DNA of 64,000 nucleotides from Dysidea avara. Its lineage: Eukaryota; Porifera; Demospongiae; Dictyoceratida; Dysideidae. How positions within the stretch are numbered: the first letter of the stretch is position 1; every line of letters starts with the position of its first letter. Positions 45,989 to 57,814 of the stretch are shown here, piece by piece. The stretch spans positions 43,777,391-43,841,390 of the forward strand of contig NC_089272.1 in the NCBI RefSeq assembly GCF_963678975.1, given 5' to 3'. Made by a program: the position numbers and the translations under genes. The notes below the pieces were generated by a model. It had not been told where the DNA came from and did not search any database. It saw only the letters and a program-made list of their open reading frames with translations.

Positions 45989-46858
45989 CTATTTCCCATT
46001 TTTTATTATGTAGTGCTTCCCATCCTTGTTTATTTCTTTGAGATTTAAACATAGCTGCTTATTTGCCTCTCTTTCAGCTGGGATTAGGTCAGGAGTTATA
46101 TAGATTATATGTAAAAGGCTAGAGGGATCAGCCTTCCATAGGTTTGTACAGTTGCAGAGAATAAATGCTTTATTTGCTTCAACAGTATCGACAGTGACTT
46201 TGAGTAATCTTGGTTTATCGGATTTCTTTCCAAGCCTAATAGCCTTGGTTACTGTGGCCTTCACCTTAAGATAGCTGTTAAAAATATCAGTGGAGCATTT
46301 TATATCTTCAGACGTTTGGGTTTCACCACGATCAGAAGTTGATTCGGCAAGGTTGTGAACTATCAAATTTAGCTGTCTCTTCTCTCTGTCTCTCTCCTCA
46401 TTTATCCCAGTAAAAACTGTGTTCGCTATAAGTGCAGGGCCAGCAGGTGTTTTGGTGGGATTCACTTCTGGAGTGCTAATAATTTCACGGCATTTGGAGA
46501 GTTGAACTGTCAATTCTTCTTTCATTTCATGCAATTTAGCCTTGACAACTGCAAGTTTGTTTGTAAGTTGGCTTTGTTTTTCAAGTAGATCAATTGTCAA
46601 AGGGTGATTGGCCTCTTTGTCATCATAGTAATCTAGAGCCTCAGCAAGGATCGTACATTCATCAATACTTATTTTGGTACACTCACTGTGCTCCCATACC
46701 TGGCACCACTGACATTGTATACTACATTCATCTTTATCTTTGACTACAGCATTACAAATACCACATATGTCACCTCCTTGATGTTTTTTTAATCTGTTGG
46801 CTTCAGGTGATACAGAACTTGCCAAATCCTTTCGTTTGATCGCCCGGTTAGTCATCAT
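45989..46858 (-). CDS. LINE ORF1 protein with PHD-like zinc finger, 289 aa, intact
   Basis: Nucleic-acid-binding partner protein of a CR1/L2-like LINE. Residues about 30-65 form a zinc finger ('CGICNAVV', 'IQCQWCQVWEHSECTKI') resembling a PHD or esterase-type ORF1 finger. Residues about 85-125 are predicted coiled coil ('KLAVVKAKLHEMKEELTVQL'). Residues about 160-280 resemble the RRM/CTD of LINE ORF1 ('RQLNLIVHNLAES', 'AIRLGKKSDKPRLLKVT'). The start is the first of two Met codons. ORF2 begins about 60 bp downstream. A pogo-like MITE sits 20 bp upstream in the 5' UTR. The frame is intact while ORF2 is broken. Confidence 0.75.
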   Translation of the reverse strand: MMTNRAIKRKDLASSVSPEANRLKKHQGGDICGICNAVVKDKDECSIQCQWCQVWEHSECTKISIDECTILAEALDYYDDKEANHPLTIDLLEKQSQLTNKLAVVKAKLHEMKEELTVQLSKCREIISTPEVNPTKTPAGPALIANTVFTGINEERDREKRQLNLIVHNLAESTSDRGETQTSEDIKCSTDIFNSYLKVKATVTKAIRLGKKSDKPRLLKVTVDTVEANKAFILCNCTNLWKADPSSLLHIIYITPDLIPAEREANKQLCLNLKEINKDGKHYIIKNGK

Positions 46859-46878
46859 AATGCCAGCAAATCCAATTA

Positions 46879-47090
46879 CAGTGGAACCTCAGTTATCCGA
46901 ACCCCTTGGGGCCAGAGGTGGTCCATAAGTCTGAAAAGTCTGTATCTCTGAAGCTGTGTATAAATAACCTTATAATAGCATGGAAAATATCAGTATTTTC
47001 TACTACCCTAATAGAACAGTCACTACTCTAATAGAGCAGTCATTTCCGTGGTTTGGTTAACCGAGAATCCGGATAACTGAGGTTCCACTG
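46879..47090. mobile_element. Pogo/Tigger-like MITE, 212 bp
   Basis: TIRs 'cagtggaacctcagttatcc' and 'ggataactgaggttccactg' with TA on both sides (46877-46878 and 47091-47092). CAGTGGAACCTC ends with a TA duplication fit pogo/Tigger. It contains two CTCTAATAGA-CAGTCA motifs. It sits in the 5' UTR of the LINE at 44.0-46.9 kb and so is younger than it. Confidence 0.85.
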
Positions 47091-47094
47091 TAAT

Positions 47095-47460
47095 ACACAC
47101 CACTATGACAAAACACAACGGCAAACAATGTCAGCCGCAAAGAAAATGGGGCAAACCTGTGCAGGTACCATTAATAGAAGGAAAGCCATGGTACCACAGC
47201 TGAAAAGTTAGTAGAAATTAATCCGCTGGTAACTGGATTATGACCATCAATCTCATGTGATTTTTTAAATAAATACTTAGGCTATGAAAATGTGCAAATA
47301 ATGTCATTCAGCTTACAAAGCTTATGACATAATTTTGTTAGTTAGTTGTTAAGAATAACTTTTCACCAAATTTTTTAAGAATGACTGATGGACATGATGT
47401 TTCAAAGATTAATAATTTCAATTCTTTATTTGTAGCTTCCCATTGCAAAATGGTGTATAA
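47095..47460. other. No gene seen
   Basis: Probably the remaining 5' UTR of the LINE and flank. No frame is supported. Confidence 0.4.
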
Positions 47461-47464
47461 ACTT

Positions 47465-47740
47465 TATGTTAGGCTTAAGGGATAAAATCCATCCCTCCTG
47501 GAGGAAGACTGAGCATGGCCCCGACTAAACATTGGGTGACCTGCAGTTTGAATCCTGAGGTTGAGGGATTTTTTCCTTCTTTGGCCCTTTCTGTTTCACC
47601 TTATTATCTCTAAGACATGTACTGTAGTTTCAAAGTTGTTAAGTCCCTATATGCAGTTTAGGTTAGGTAACCCTAAGGCTGCAGCACATGTTGCTGTCAG
47701 ATAAAGCCAGAATACAAAATACAAATAAATTTATTATGGT
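47465..47740 (+). repeat. SINE-like unit with B-box and LINE-type tail
   Basis: 'cagtttgaatcctgaggt' matches a Pol III B box. The 3' part contains 'gcagcacatgttgctg' and an A-rich 'aaaatacaaataaat' tail like the one at 2745-2832. The A box is not clear. Confidence 0.4.
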
Positions 47741-47744
47741 ATGT

Positions 47745-48565
47745 CTTCACTTGACAATTAACGCAAATTATATTAAACATGTTTACACTAACATTGTGGT
47801 CATATAGTATACATGCACTTAGCATGCAGCTTAGATGTAGCTGCGTGCTTTGTCCTCACTATGTGAGACCTTCAGCCACTCCACCACCACACCATGACTC
47901 GAACCATACAGTATTCTTAGTCTAAGACTAATTTGGGTTACAAATAGGCTAACTGAGGAGGGCAATGTGTGTACATTTGAATTTGGTCAAGTATATATTT
48001 CACAGTGAACACACCCACCCATGACCATGACGGATCTAGCACATCAGCGCAAGCACACATGTGGCAGAAAGGACAACTCTCCACACACACACATGCTGGA
48101 AAGAACACATCAGCACACACAAGCATAAGACATATATACAGTACATGGTGTGTATACAGTTATACCACTGTATAGAGCATGCTAATCCCATTAACACTAA
48201 TCACTCATGTTAAATTGAAATATTAACTACATAAGTGCAGGTTTTCTAGGTAATAACTCACATCAGAGGTAATTTTAATGGCCACAATTTCTTAACATGC
48301 ATCAAGGTTACCTTATATCACAGAGTAAGTGTCATAAGTAGTGTATCAATGTTGTAAACACTTAGTTGACTGTTATTGCTCTACCCACATGCACACAGGT
48401 GGGGTGTACAATAATGGCAGCAATTCTGAATTATTTTGTAATGGCCGTGTTTTGTTGGACGTTGTGTGAAGGAATCATGCTGTCTATTCTGCTGGTACAT
48501 GTGTTCTACAATGGCTTCTTCTAGAAAATATACTTTTTTATGATTATTCACTGGTGTAAGTAAAA
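47745..48565. other. No gene seen
   Basis: CA-rich stretches at 48045-48120 and no coding frame. Confidence 0.45.
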
Positions 48566-48570
48566 GATGA

Positions 48571-48755
48571 AGTGAAACCTCATTACTAGGGCCATCTCTG
48601 GGACAAAAAGAAATTGGCCCCAATAATGAGGTGGATGGCCTTATTAACGAGGTTAGAAAGTGCACCAGAGCTGTGTTTAGAACCTACTGAAGGTGACCAT
48701 TGTAATGAGGTGGTCTTACATGTATTTAAAAAGTGGCCGCTAAGTGAGGTTTCAC
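48571..48755. mobile_element. Pogo-like MITE (diverged), 185 bp
   Basis: TIRs 'agtgaaacctcattac' and 'taagtgaggtttcact'. The internal 'ggccatctctgg' and 'taatgaggtgg' repeat the terminal theme. Similar in form to the 46.88-kb and 59.97-kb MITEs but with GAAACC in place of GGAACC. Confidence 0.65.
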
Positions 48756-49167
48756 TATAATTAAAACCTTTTGCTATTGTTAGGCCTGAGTCAAACATAG
48801 CAAAGACTACTTTTAGAAATAAGGGTATTACCCTATACAAAGTGACTGTTCTATTAAAAAGTATTGATATGAGCTCTGTTAATGTTTGAGTGTTCTATAT
48901 ACTGCAATTTTGTATTTTTTTATTGATTGCTTTATTAAGGAGTCCAATCTATTTTCAAGGAATTAGGCTCCATAGTTTGAAATATCCACTATATAGCCTT
49001 ATGCTGGCAAGCACTCTAGCTTATTACACTTTTATTATGCTAGCATATTAATTTTCTCAACATTCAAAATTAATTTACTGCAGTTTTATAATATCCCATG
49101 CACTCTTCACAAGTATATAAATGGATAAGGTTTTGGCATACTCTATTAATCTTTATAATGTATGAGA

Positions 49168-49645
49168 CTTAATTTTGACAAAACCAGGCTTCTGCACACA
49201 TCCAAGTTTATGTGTTTGAAACTACAACTCAGCTAAAGAGTATGTCATCAATTGTGACCGGATTTGACAAAACCAGGCTTCCACACACATCCAATTCTTC
49301 GACTTTAATCGCTTGTATCTTAATGACTGAGTATGCTATTGACCTACAATTTTCACAAATGTCTTTCATTGCATTATGTAATAAAAGGTCAAACTTTGAA
49401 AGTGATAACTTACTCCCACATTGAGTTATGGTCCTTCAAAGTCACTAATCTGGATGTGTGTGGAAGCCTGGTTTTATCAAATCCGGTCACAATTACACAT
49501 TTTTATGTACAATATCATTTCTTAATACTGTGAGAGCTTTGGGTGAAAATTCTTGGTCAATAATTTCCAAGTTACAGGTAGTTGAAGTGAAGGAATTGAA
49601 CGTGTGTGGCAGTCTGCTGGTTTCATCCAATTTGATTACATCATG
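49168..49645. mobile_element. MITE of the 'AAACCAGGCTTC' family, outer copy (worn)
   Basis: Left end 'gacaaaaccaggcttctgc' at about 49174, right end 'gcagtctgctggtttcatcc' at about 49606 inverted. It is split by the better-preserved inner copy. Confidence 0.45.
49252..49493. mobile_element. MITE of the TGTGACYGGAT family, inner copy
   Basis: Ends 'gtgaccggatttgacaaaac' and the inverted 'gttttatcaaatccggtcac', with about 42-bp arms. AATT is present at both edges. Nested in the outer copy. Confidence 0.75.
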
Positions 49646-49759
49646 TATTATAATAATATTTTATATTGTCACTCCTGCAAGGAAGAACAGCTCTAGCCGA
49701 TTGTGTGGAGTTAAAACAACAAATCAAATCAAGTTAATACAATTGGCTTAATGACGCAC

Positions 49760-50570
49760 GAAAATTTTGACGTTCTTCACCCAGATGGTGAGAAGTCTCA
49801 GATCCTATCCAGACTAACAGCATAGACAGACTATGCATCTAACCTTATCACATCACTATGAGGAAGAGTTGGCTTTTCTTGTCTTGACTGGTAGGGCAGT
49901 TTGAATTCGAAAATTTGTGTTTCGTTTTCTGCTTTTTGAGAAAAAGCGACCCTGTGCCGGGAACCCAGTGAATCATTTGCTTATTACTGTGCGTACTTTC
50001 TAACTACATTAACTCTAGATAATATCTAGCTAAGCAGCAAGTTCTATCCTGTTCTTTGTGTGGAGCACGAAATTTAAAAAATAATATTTGCATCTCACGA
50101 AATACTGAAATCGATATTTCTGTGAAGACAACAATCGTGCCTCCGGTTTCATGGTGAATCTTGCAATGGGATACCACAATGAACATCCCACAATGGTAGG
50201 GGGATCGATTTGTAAAAGTTGATTTTTCGGATTGCGGACCCTAAATTAGAATTACGTATGCAATTATTTGTATGGGCTCCCTATGGGGATTTTTATTTCT
50301 CAAACTTTGATTTGCTGTATTTCAATAAATACCGCATAGATTTTAATCCAGTAAAGTGCAATACAAAGTATACGAAGCATTGGCTACTATTTACTGGTAC
50401 GGCAGCTTGTGAAACGTTTATTGAAGGTGTATAATTTAAGTAGCAAAAATATGTGTGAAAAATTGGTAGGTTGGAAATCGCTACTTTAACAATGTAGGGA
50501 GGCGTATACTGAAGCTTCTTTCTGTCGTTCCAGTTGTTTGTAGTCTAGTGCAGTATACTTCATATCGTCG
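49760..50570. other. No gene seen
   Basis: Contains 'ttttcggattgcggacccta' (50226), shared in part with 17150. Short frames only. Confidence 0.45.
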
Positions 50571-50573
50571 AAA

Positions 50574-50619
50574 CTATTCATAAAATTACCACATATCCCA
50601 AGGGACTCCAGTTTCAAGA
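50574..50619 (-). pseudogene. 38-bp inverted LINE fragment
   Basis: The sequence 'accacatatcccaagggact' plus 'ccagtttcaagag' is the reverse complement of 53066-53104, the first preserved part of the LINE beyond the foldback. Before the foldback inserted, the two formed a hairpin with about a 35-bp loop. This looks like a 5' inversion at the truncation point of a LINE. Confidence 0.6.
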
Positions 50620-50628
50620 GTACTCAGA

Positions 50629-53035
50629 GGTGGGGACTATTCTACGGAGCGGAACGGAACGGAATGATGGACTAAACCACGGAACGGAACGCTTTCTAAA
50701 ATTGAAGCTTGCAACTTACCATTGCTGAAACTTCCCTTATAAGTTAGCAGTGGCATCTCCAGTGGGTGATTAAACATAAGATAAAAAGAATTAACGGATC
50801 GATTGTGGGTTTTTGTTGGTTGTCATTAGTAACGAAGTATTATTGTGGGATGAGCTGTATCAGTGATGTTCATCCATACGGAAGGGAACTTTATGTGAGC
50901 TGTTTTTCTTATTTAGATTTTAGAAAACAGTCTGGGCCGGTCTTTCAAGTCATAAGTCAGTGTATAAATAAAGCAAGCAGGAAGATACTGGTAACAGGAA
51001 AGAGCCAGCTGAATTAAAACTTGAAGAATTTTGTGCAGTGTGTGAGGAGCAAATATTTTGGCAGACCGCAAGGAGGGTATATTCTGCAAACATCACTGAA
51101 GTGTATGCATGGAGTTATTTATATATTAACAGCTGGTGCAGTGGACTAATGCCGTATTCAATAGTGAGCTGATTTTATCTGTTGCACAATTCAAGGATGT
51201 GTCTGACTGCTAGCCTTCAATCAGGCTAAATGCCAAAACTCCAAGATCAGCCAAATCTCTATTATAAGCCGCATGTGAAACCATGCCCGTAGCCACCAGG
51301 CAAACGTGATTTGGACCAGGATGTGTGTGTAATTTCAATGTATCTAGTCAGACTTGAAATGGAACACTCACATTAATTACATACCACCTAACAATCCTAG
51401 GATTTCTTAAGTGTAACATTTCACATGCTTCACTCAAACAAAACAGGTTAAATTTGTTCGTCTATTTTCAAGTGATTCCCAGTCCAGCTGGTCCATGAAA
51501 TTACAATGGGATCACATGTATTTGTTACAGTGCGGGCTGTCCTGTGTTGGATCTACTCTAGAGTTGAGATTTCAAGGTAGACTCACTGCCAATGTACTGA
51601 CACTAGTACTGTTGTAGCATGTTTAAGTGGAGGACAAATGAAATAGTAATGCTAGATTATTTATGTATTTTTCATAATGAAATTGATATCCCATTTTGAT
51701 TTGTACTTCCACTTTGCAACATATTCAAGAACAAGTAGCTACCACACTTAATCTCCAACCACTGTCATTAATTAACCAAGATCTCACTAGTCTGTAATTC
51801 ACCCTACTGTAGTGATTTTATTGATTCATCTGTATGTTTTCTTCATTTTCCTTTGAAGTTGTACCAAGAGTTCATAATAAGGTGGAGAGTGTCTAACTTG
51901 AACGCATTCACCAAACACCCTGCTTAAAGTAACACCTCGGCCTTATTTCAGAACAAAGGCTTTACCTTCTTCAGCAACACTAATCAACAGTTTTCTATCC
52001 CCCAGTAAAGGTGTTGATTTGATGAAAGGTGAACTTTACGCAGGGTGTTTGTACAGGCCATACTGAGAGTTAGACACTCTCCCCCATACAAATCAGTATT
52101 ACGAACTCTTGGTTGTACAGTATAGGTAAACAAAGATAAGTTTCTCTCCCATCTTATTCTAGGATTTCTATTGACAAGGAAAATTCAATTATTTGTATAC
52201 AGGCTCAAAATTGAGAAAATATAAAGAAAGTGAATTAATATTATACAGTCAGTTTGCTTTTGGATATTTAATGTCTCCAACCACAACAAAAATTCGATGA
52301 ATCCATGCATCTCATCACTGGTCGTCTGAACATTCTGAAAGTGATACCTCACTCAATCAACCATATAATCTGTTTATTAGAGTCATGATTACCTAAACAA
52401 TCAATTAATGTTTTATAATTATCCTATTCCATTTTCCTGGAGGTTCCACTGATAAAATGCAATTTCAGCAATGATAGCAGCTAGCCAAGCTGCAAGTTGA
52501 TTCAGAAAGCGGCATTCCATTCTGTAAAATAGACCCCATCCAGAATTCAACTCAGTACTCAGGCTGAGATATCTGACAATAGTCCACTACTCTGTTAATG
52601 AATCATTGATGTTCACACAATATAGCCTCCTTGTTTCCTTTGTAGTGTAGCTATACACATACTGATTTATGCCGATTAGAAAGGCTGGGCCTCAGACTGT
52701 ACATTCTAAAGTCAAGTAAGTAAAAATAACTCACATACTAGTAAAAACAAGTCATGCATTAGTTCCCTACTTGATATATCCGAAGATGAACACACTGAGT
52801 CAGCTATTCCCACAATTAGTACTTCGTTACTAATGACAACCAACAAGAACCCACAATCGATCCTTAAATTCGTTTTATCTTTCTTGGGGTAACGTTTGAT
52901 TACCTGCTGGAAGTGCCACTGATAACTTGTACAGCAATGGTAAGCTGCAAGCTTCAATCTGAGAAAGCATTCCGTTCCGCAGTTTAGTCCATCATTCCGT
53001 TCCGTTCCGTTCCGTTCCGTAGAATAGTCCCCACC
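50629..53035. mobile_element. Long-TIR element with 9-bp target duplication (Mutator-like), 2.4 kb
   Basis: GTACTCAGA flanks both sides exactly (50620-50628 and 53036-53044). Ends: 'ggtggggactattctacgg' and its inverse. The arms carry 'ggaac' pentamer runs ('cggaacggaacgg' left, 'ttccgttccgttccgt' right) and align over at least 350 bp with small indels. The centre (about 51.1-52.6 kb) is non-coding and contains a further inverted repeat at 51857-52120. It interrupts the LINE at 53.0 kb near its 5' truncation. Confidence 0.8.
51857..52120. repeat. Inner inverted repeat within the 2.4-kb element
   Basis: 'accaagagttcataat' and 'gagagtgtctaact' on the left pair with 'agttagacactctc' and 'attacgaactcttggt' on the right; 'aaacaccctgctt' pairs with 'cagggtgttt'. 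Arms of about 110 bp with indels. Probably a separate nested foldback. Confidence 0.65.
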
Positions 53036-53044
53036 GTACTCAGA

Positions 53045-54330
53045 GGCGTTCTGTTCCACATGAACGCCTACTCTTGAAACTGGAGTCCCTTGGGATATGT
53101 GGTAATTTGTTGGAGTGTGTTAGATTCTTCCTTACCAAGAGGTTTCAAAGGGTTGTTGTGAATGGTACTTACTCTGATTGGGCTTCAGACACTCGTTCTG
53201 GAGCTCGTTCTGGAGCTCGTTCTGGAGTGCCGCAGGGATCTGTTTTGGGTCCACTATTGTTTTTGCTTTATGTGGACGATTTAACTACAATACCCAAGGT
53301 GTGTAAATTGAAGCTGTTTGCTGATGACGTGTTACTTTATTTTAATGTGAAATCAGTTGGGGATTGCCAGCTGCTGCAGGATGATCTTTCGGCTATAGTG
53401 GCATGGTCTAAACGGTGGCAACTTAATCTGAGTCCCCAAAAGTGTGAGGCTTTATCCATCACGAACAAGAGGAAGCCAATTTCCTTTACTTATCTTATTG
53501 ACAGTCAACCAGTTCGGTGGACCAATCTGAGTATCCATATAAATAATAAATTGCAGTGGTCCTCCCAGTGTCAATTTGCTGCCTCAAAGGCCACCAGGGT
53601 TTTGAATGTTTTACGACGCACTGTGTTTGGGGTGTGATTCAGAAGCCAAATATAGAGCTTACAAAGCTATTGTTAGGCCACTGTTGGGGTACGCTTGCGT
53701 GGTTTGGTCTCCTCATGCCGTGAAAGATGTGAACCTGTTAGAAGCTGTTCAGAGGCGTGCTGCACGGTGGGTTTGTGGCAGTCGCTGGAACCAAACTACG
53801 CACTCTTGGTCTATTCCTCATGATGTGTGCTATAGAAAGCTGTGTTTACCATCCTTATCTGCTAGGCGGGACTATTTGTCGGTGTGTGCTCTTCAGGACA
53901 TTCATCATGCTGGTTCTATTAAGTTTTCAAACTATTGTACATACAACACTATGCCTACGCGTAGCCATCATCTTACCCTCATACCCCCACCTTCATCAAT
54001 TAATGCTAGACGATACTCTTATTTTGTCCGTGTTTGCTTTGTGTGGAACAAAGTACCAATCAGTATTCTGGGAATTGAGAGCCGTTCTGTTTCTTGCCAC
54101 GCTATTTACAGACATTTCTGTTGTAATTTTTAAATGTAATTTATTGTTGCTGATTTGTTGTTTTGTAGATGTAATTATAATTGTTGTTGATTTGTTTTGT
54201 AAGTGTTATTTTGTGTGTGTTTTGTTTAGTGGTTGTATGTGCTTTGTATTAGGACAGTACCTTGTACAGGCTTACCTTTTGTACCGTTCCTTCCCTTGTG
54301 GTAAATTGATAATAAATAAATAAATAAACT
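53045..54330 (+). pseudogene. 5'-truncated LINE (CR1/L2-like) RT with (AATA)n tail
   Basis: Two frames, 53074-53637 and 53606-54133, overlap out of register, so one frameshift lies near 53.61-53.64 kb. Visible: 'LESLGICGNLLECVRFFL', 'QRVVVNGTYSDW', motif B 'SGVPQGSVLGPLLFLLYVDD', catalytic 'LFADDVLLYF', 'SPQKCEALSITNKR', 'AIVRPLLGYACVVWSPH', 'LLEAVQRRAARWVCG' and 'FFVRVCFVWNKVP'-like ends. A 12-bp unit 'tctggagctcgt' is repeated just before motif B, adding residues 'RSGARSGARSG'. The 3' tail 'aataaataaataaataaa' ends at 54330. The FADD box is intact, so this is a relatively young copy. Confidence 0.8.
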
Positions 54331-54532
54331 AAGTTATGATCTAGCATCTGTGCCTTGGAGAGGTTCAGGAAGGGCGATTCCTTGGTTGCCAGTCGCCATT
54401 GTCCCGAGTTTTGGCACCAACCAATGTAAAGTAGTAGCAACTCATATGCAAATCACTCAATAATCAGTTGTAATTAAACACACAAACATCGATCATATAA
54501 CCACAATCAAAACCGATGTAAGCCATATATAT

Positions 54533-55198
54533 GACTGAATTTGACAAAACCAGGCTTCGACGCACAGAGCTATGTTATGAGATATAGCGATTTTAACTGG
54601 CTAATCATTGTGTAATAACTTCCTAGTGCCTACAGCTGTGCAAACAAAATTTGCTCCAATTATTCATCTATTTACTAGATATCATTGAGTGGGTGTATAG
54701 ATTTCTGATACCCAAAATTTTCCCTGTTTTAGGCAGCTTTTTTCGAGCGGATAATAATATCACAGGTGGTAGTAATAGGGTGGGTAGTAAGAGGGCGGGG
54801 GGTAGTAATAGGGTGGGGGTGGTGGGTGGGAGGGTGGTCTTGATATATGGGTATAAAATGAAGCAAGAAGACGATTGGAACCCAGAGGCCAAGTTTGGGC
54901 TCTCCATGACCGTCCATGGCCCTCAAATCACTCCAAATTGACTGAGAACACTATTGGCGAGCTCTCTGTGAAATCCCAGCTCACTACACACCATTATCAC
55001 AAAGCCATGGCGCCAATCTCCCACTCGTGGCTTTGACAGGGTCGGAAGAAAGCTGCTACAGAAACCAGACTTGCCAGTTCTGAAGGAAGTACAGTGTGGA
55101 ATATGATTGATAGTGTATTAGACCAGCAATCCATTTCTGGTAAAAACGTAAGTTTGATTTTGTGTGTGTGGAAGCCTTGTTATATGAATCCAGTCATA
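54533..55198. mobile_element. MITE of the TGTGACYGGAT family, long form, 666 bp
   Basis: Left end 'atatatgactgaatttgac' plus 'aaaaccaggcttc', right end 'gaagccttgttatatgaatc' plus 'cagtcatatat'. The inside carries a G-rich run (54774-54838) and no recognised gene. The 96-codon frame at 54651-54941 is low-complexity. Confidence 0.65.
54774..54838 (+). repeat. G-run cluster (potential G-quadruplex)
   Basis: At least seven runs of three or more G in 65 bp, for example 'gggtgggtagtaagagggcg' and 'gggtgggggtggtgggtggg'. Variants of the unit 'ggtagtaatagggt'. Confidence 0.75.
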
Positions 55199-55199
55199 T

Positions 55200-55765
55200 A
55201 TCATTATGGGTACAAAAACGATTACTACAAATTAACATGCTAATGATAGATACAGTGTATTTAGCATTATAATTGTGGCAAAGGTCACCCATCTAACACA
55301 TGTGAATTTTGTACCATTAACATAGTGCATCAATGTATGGCTTTAATATGCACTACACCACCCTACACCTGGTAGTAAAGTTGGACAAGATACTAGTTTC
55401 TGTGCATCTCTTAGGCCACATAAACTTAATTATTAGTTTCTCATCCTCCTGTACTCAAAATAGCAGTGTGGGAGGGTGAATTTTTATTTTTATTTTTACT
55501 AACTAGATAGATGAATTAGCTAGCTAAAATGACTCAAAATGCAATTTTCTTAAACTGTACCAGCAAGGCACCTTGGGTACCAACTATAAAAGGTGCTAAT
55601 TGGCATCCCTTAGCCACCAGTGGTACAAAAAATCCTTGATGAGGTAAGAAAACGGTGATGTGGGCAGGAATGAGAAACTAATAATTAAGTTTATGTGGCC
55701 TTAAATACTTTTTTTATTTATCTAGCATGCTATATTTTATTTTAATATTTGTTGATTTATTACCC
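55200..55765. other. Intron-like or intergenic sequence before the dynein pseudogene
   Basis: No coding frame. Probably the intron or flank upstream of the first recognisable dynein exon. Confidence 0.45.
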
Positions 55766-57814
55766 CAGGTGCTGACCTACAATGGGTTCTATGATGCTAA
55801 TCTGGAGTGGGCGTGGCTGGAAGATGTGCAGATTGTGGCTTCCATGAACCCTAGCAGCATGTTAGGTTGTTACTCACTCAGCACTCGATTTACTTCTGTT
55901 GTTAGAGTATGCTCCATTGGGTGAGTACTCAACATAATGTACACATAATATTAGCTACATATGTGCACTCATTTTATTATAGTTTTACATAAAATTAATA
56001 TACATGTACACTGGATGCCTTGCTCTTTACTTAGAAATGTGTTGTAACGTAATGACACAACTTACCATCTAGATAGGTACATATAGAACATGACACCCTA
56101 TAGCACAGTATATAACTACGTAGTGATAGTAGTAGATTTAAGATTTTGCTTTCTTCCACAGTTATTCAGACAGAGACCAGTGCTTACCTCACACTGGTTC
56201 TTCTTCGTGACCTCAGGGCTCATCCCATATGGGGCTCCACTGCTAGAGTACACTCCCTAGCTGGCTCCATGGTCTCTTTATATGAAAAGGTATTGTACAT
56301 GTGTGTACGTATTTCTGCAGTGATTGGAAGTCTAAGACTTGTAGTGTGATATCCTACAATGACTTTCTTCGGGGGGGTCACTGCAGCTACATGTATCCAT
56401 AAAATTTTTCTTTTCATCCTCGAAATTTGTAACTGAAACAAAATGGCATTATTTGAGTATTATATATGCATAAAAGATGCTGAAAAAACAAAAAAAAACT
56501 TATATTTGAAATTTTGGATGGTGGAAATATTATACGGGAAGTATTTCCCCCCTCAAAAAATCCTGCCATATGGTATTTCAGTGTGATACTACACTGGCTG
56601 CAGTAATAAATGCTCACTACCTACCGTATATGTACTCATATTACCTTAGACCTACCCAAACAGATCAGAAGCACATTCACAACTGATGATCAGTCACATT
56701 ACTTGTTCACTCCAAGAGACCTTACCCAGTAGGTGGTCAGTCTACTGAGGTACAAGTTCAGTTCAGAGTCTAGTACTAGTAGCAGTGAAGAAGTGTTGGA
56801 GGTGTAGAGCTATGAGACTAAGAGGTTGCTCTGGGATAGGCCGGTTGGTGAAAATGCTCAGAAAGCATTTGATGGTTTGTTAAGTTCCATTCTCATGTCA
56901 GAATGAAATATTGACTTTGGTGAGAAGAAACAGAAGATCCTGAAGAAACAGAGCCATTTACAGGTGTGAGTAGAATTTGCATCTACATAGACATAACTGA
57001 ATTATATGTGTGTACAGTATTATCTCTGCATGAGTTCTTAATGCATGAGTTCTGAATAACTGCATGTACGGACTGCACAACTCTTACAGTAGATTTGTTT
57101 TCTGAATGCAAAGTAATATAGTTTGTCTGTTATTCTATTACAGGCTGGCTTGTCCAAACTCAATGAAGCCACTGTTCTGGTTGGTGAGCTTAAACTTAGA
57201 AATGGCCAATCGAACTTATAAATGTAAACCTGCTGAGCAGAGTACACTCAGTCTGTTAGCTCAGAAACAAACAGAAGCTGGTGAGGCCTTGAAGGAGATT
57301 ACTGTTAGTATGCAAGTATGTACGTATGACAATACTGTAACTCTCATGCAATAATGTTAATACTGACTCAGAGGTTGTGAAACAATGTATACAGTACGTT
57401 ATACAACTTGCATGCATGTGCACTCCAGAATTTCACATTTCTGGATATACAGTGTATTAATAATAGTACATGTATATATTACTAAAGGCACAGTAAACAG
57501 GGTAACCAACTTATGCTATCAGTAGTAGTGTGCTTGTACATATACATACATATGTACAGTATTTAGTCCAAATTACCATTATGCAGCAATCCAATGACAA
57601 AAGACTGAAGTTGTGAGAAAGTGAACCAAAACAATCTGAAAAGAGAGCCAAACTAGAGAAGAAGAAGAAAGCTGTTGACAAAGAGCTATCCAAGGAAGCC
57701 AAATAGGCTGTTGGTAATCAGTATCAAGACAGAGACACTGTCTGAAATAAGAGCACCACCCGATATGATCAGGGATATCTTGGAGGCAAATGGGAACTTT
57801 TGATACTTCATGAG

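Noticed and set aside
53757-54323. 188-codon hydrophobic frame
   Set aside because: Alternate frame over the LINE RT C-terminus, which reads as recognisable protein in the neighbouring frame.
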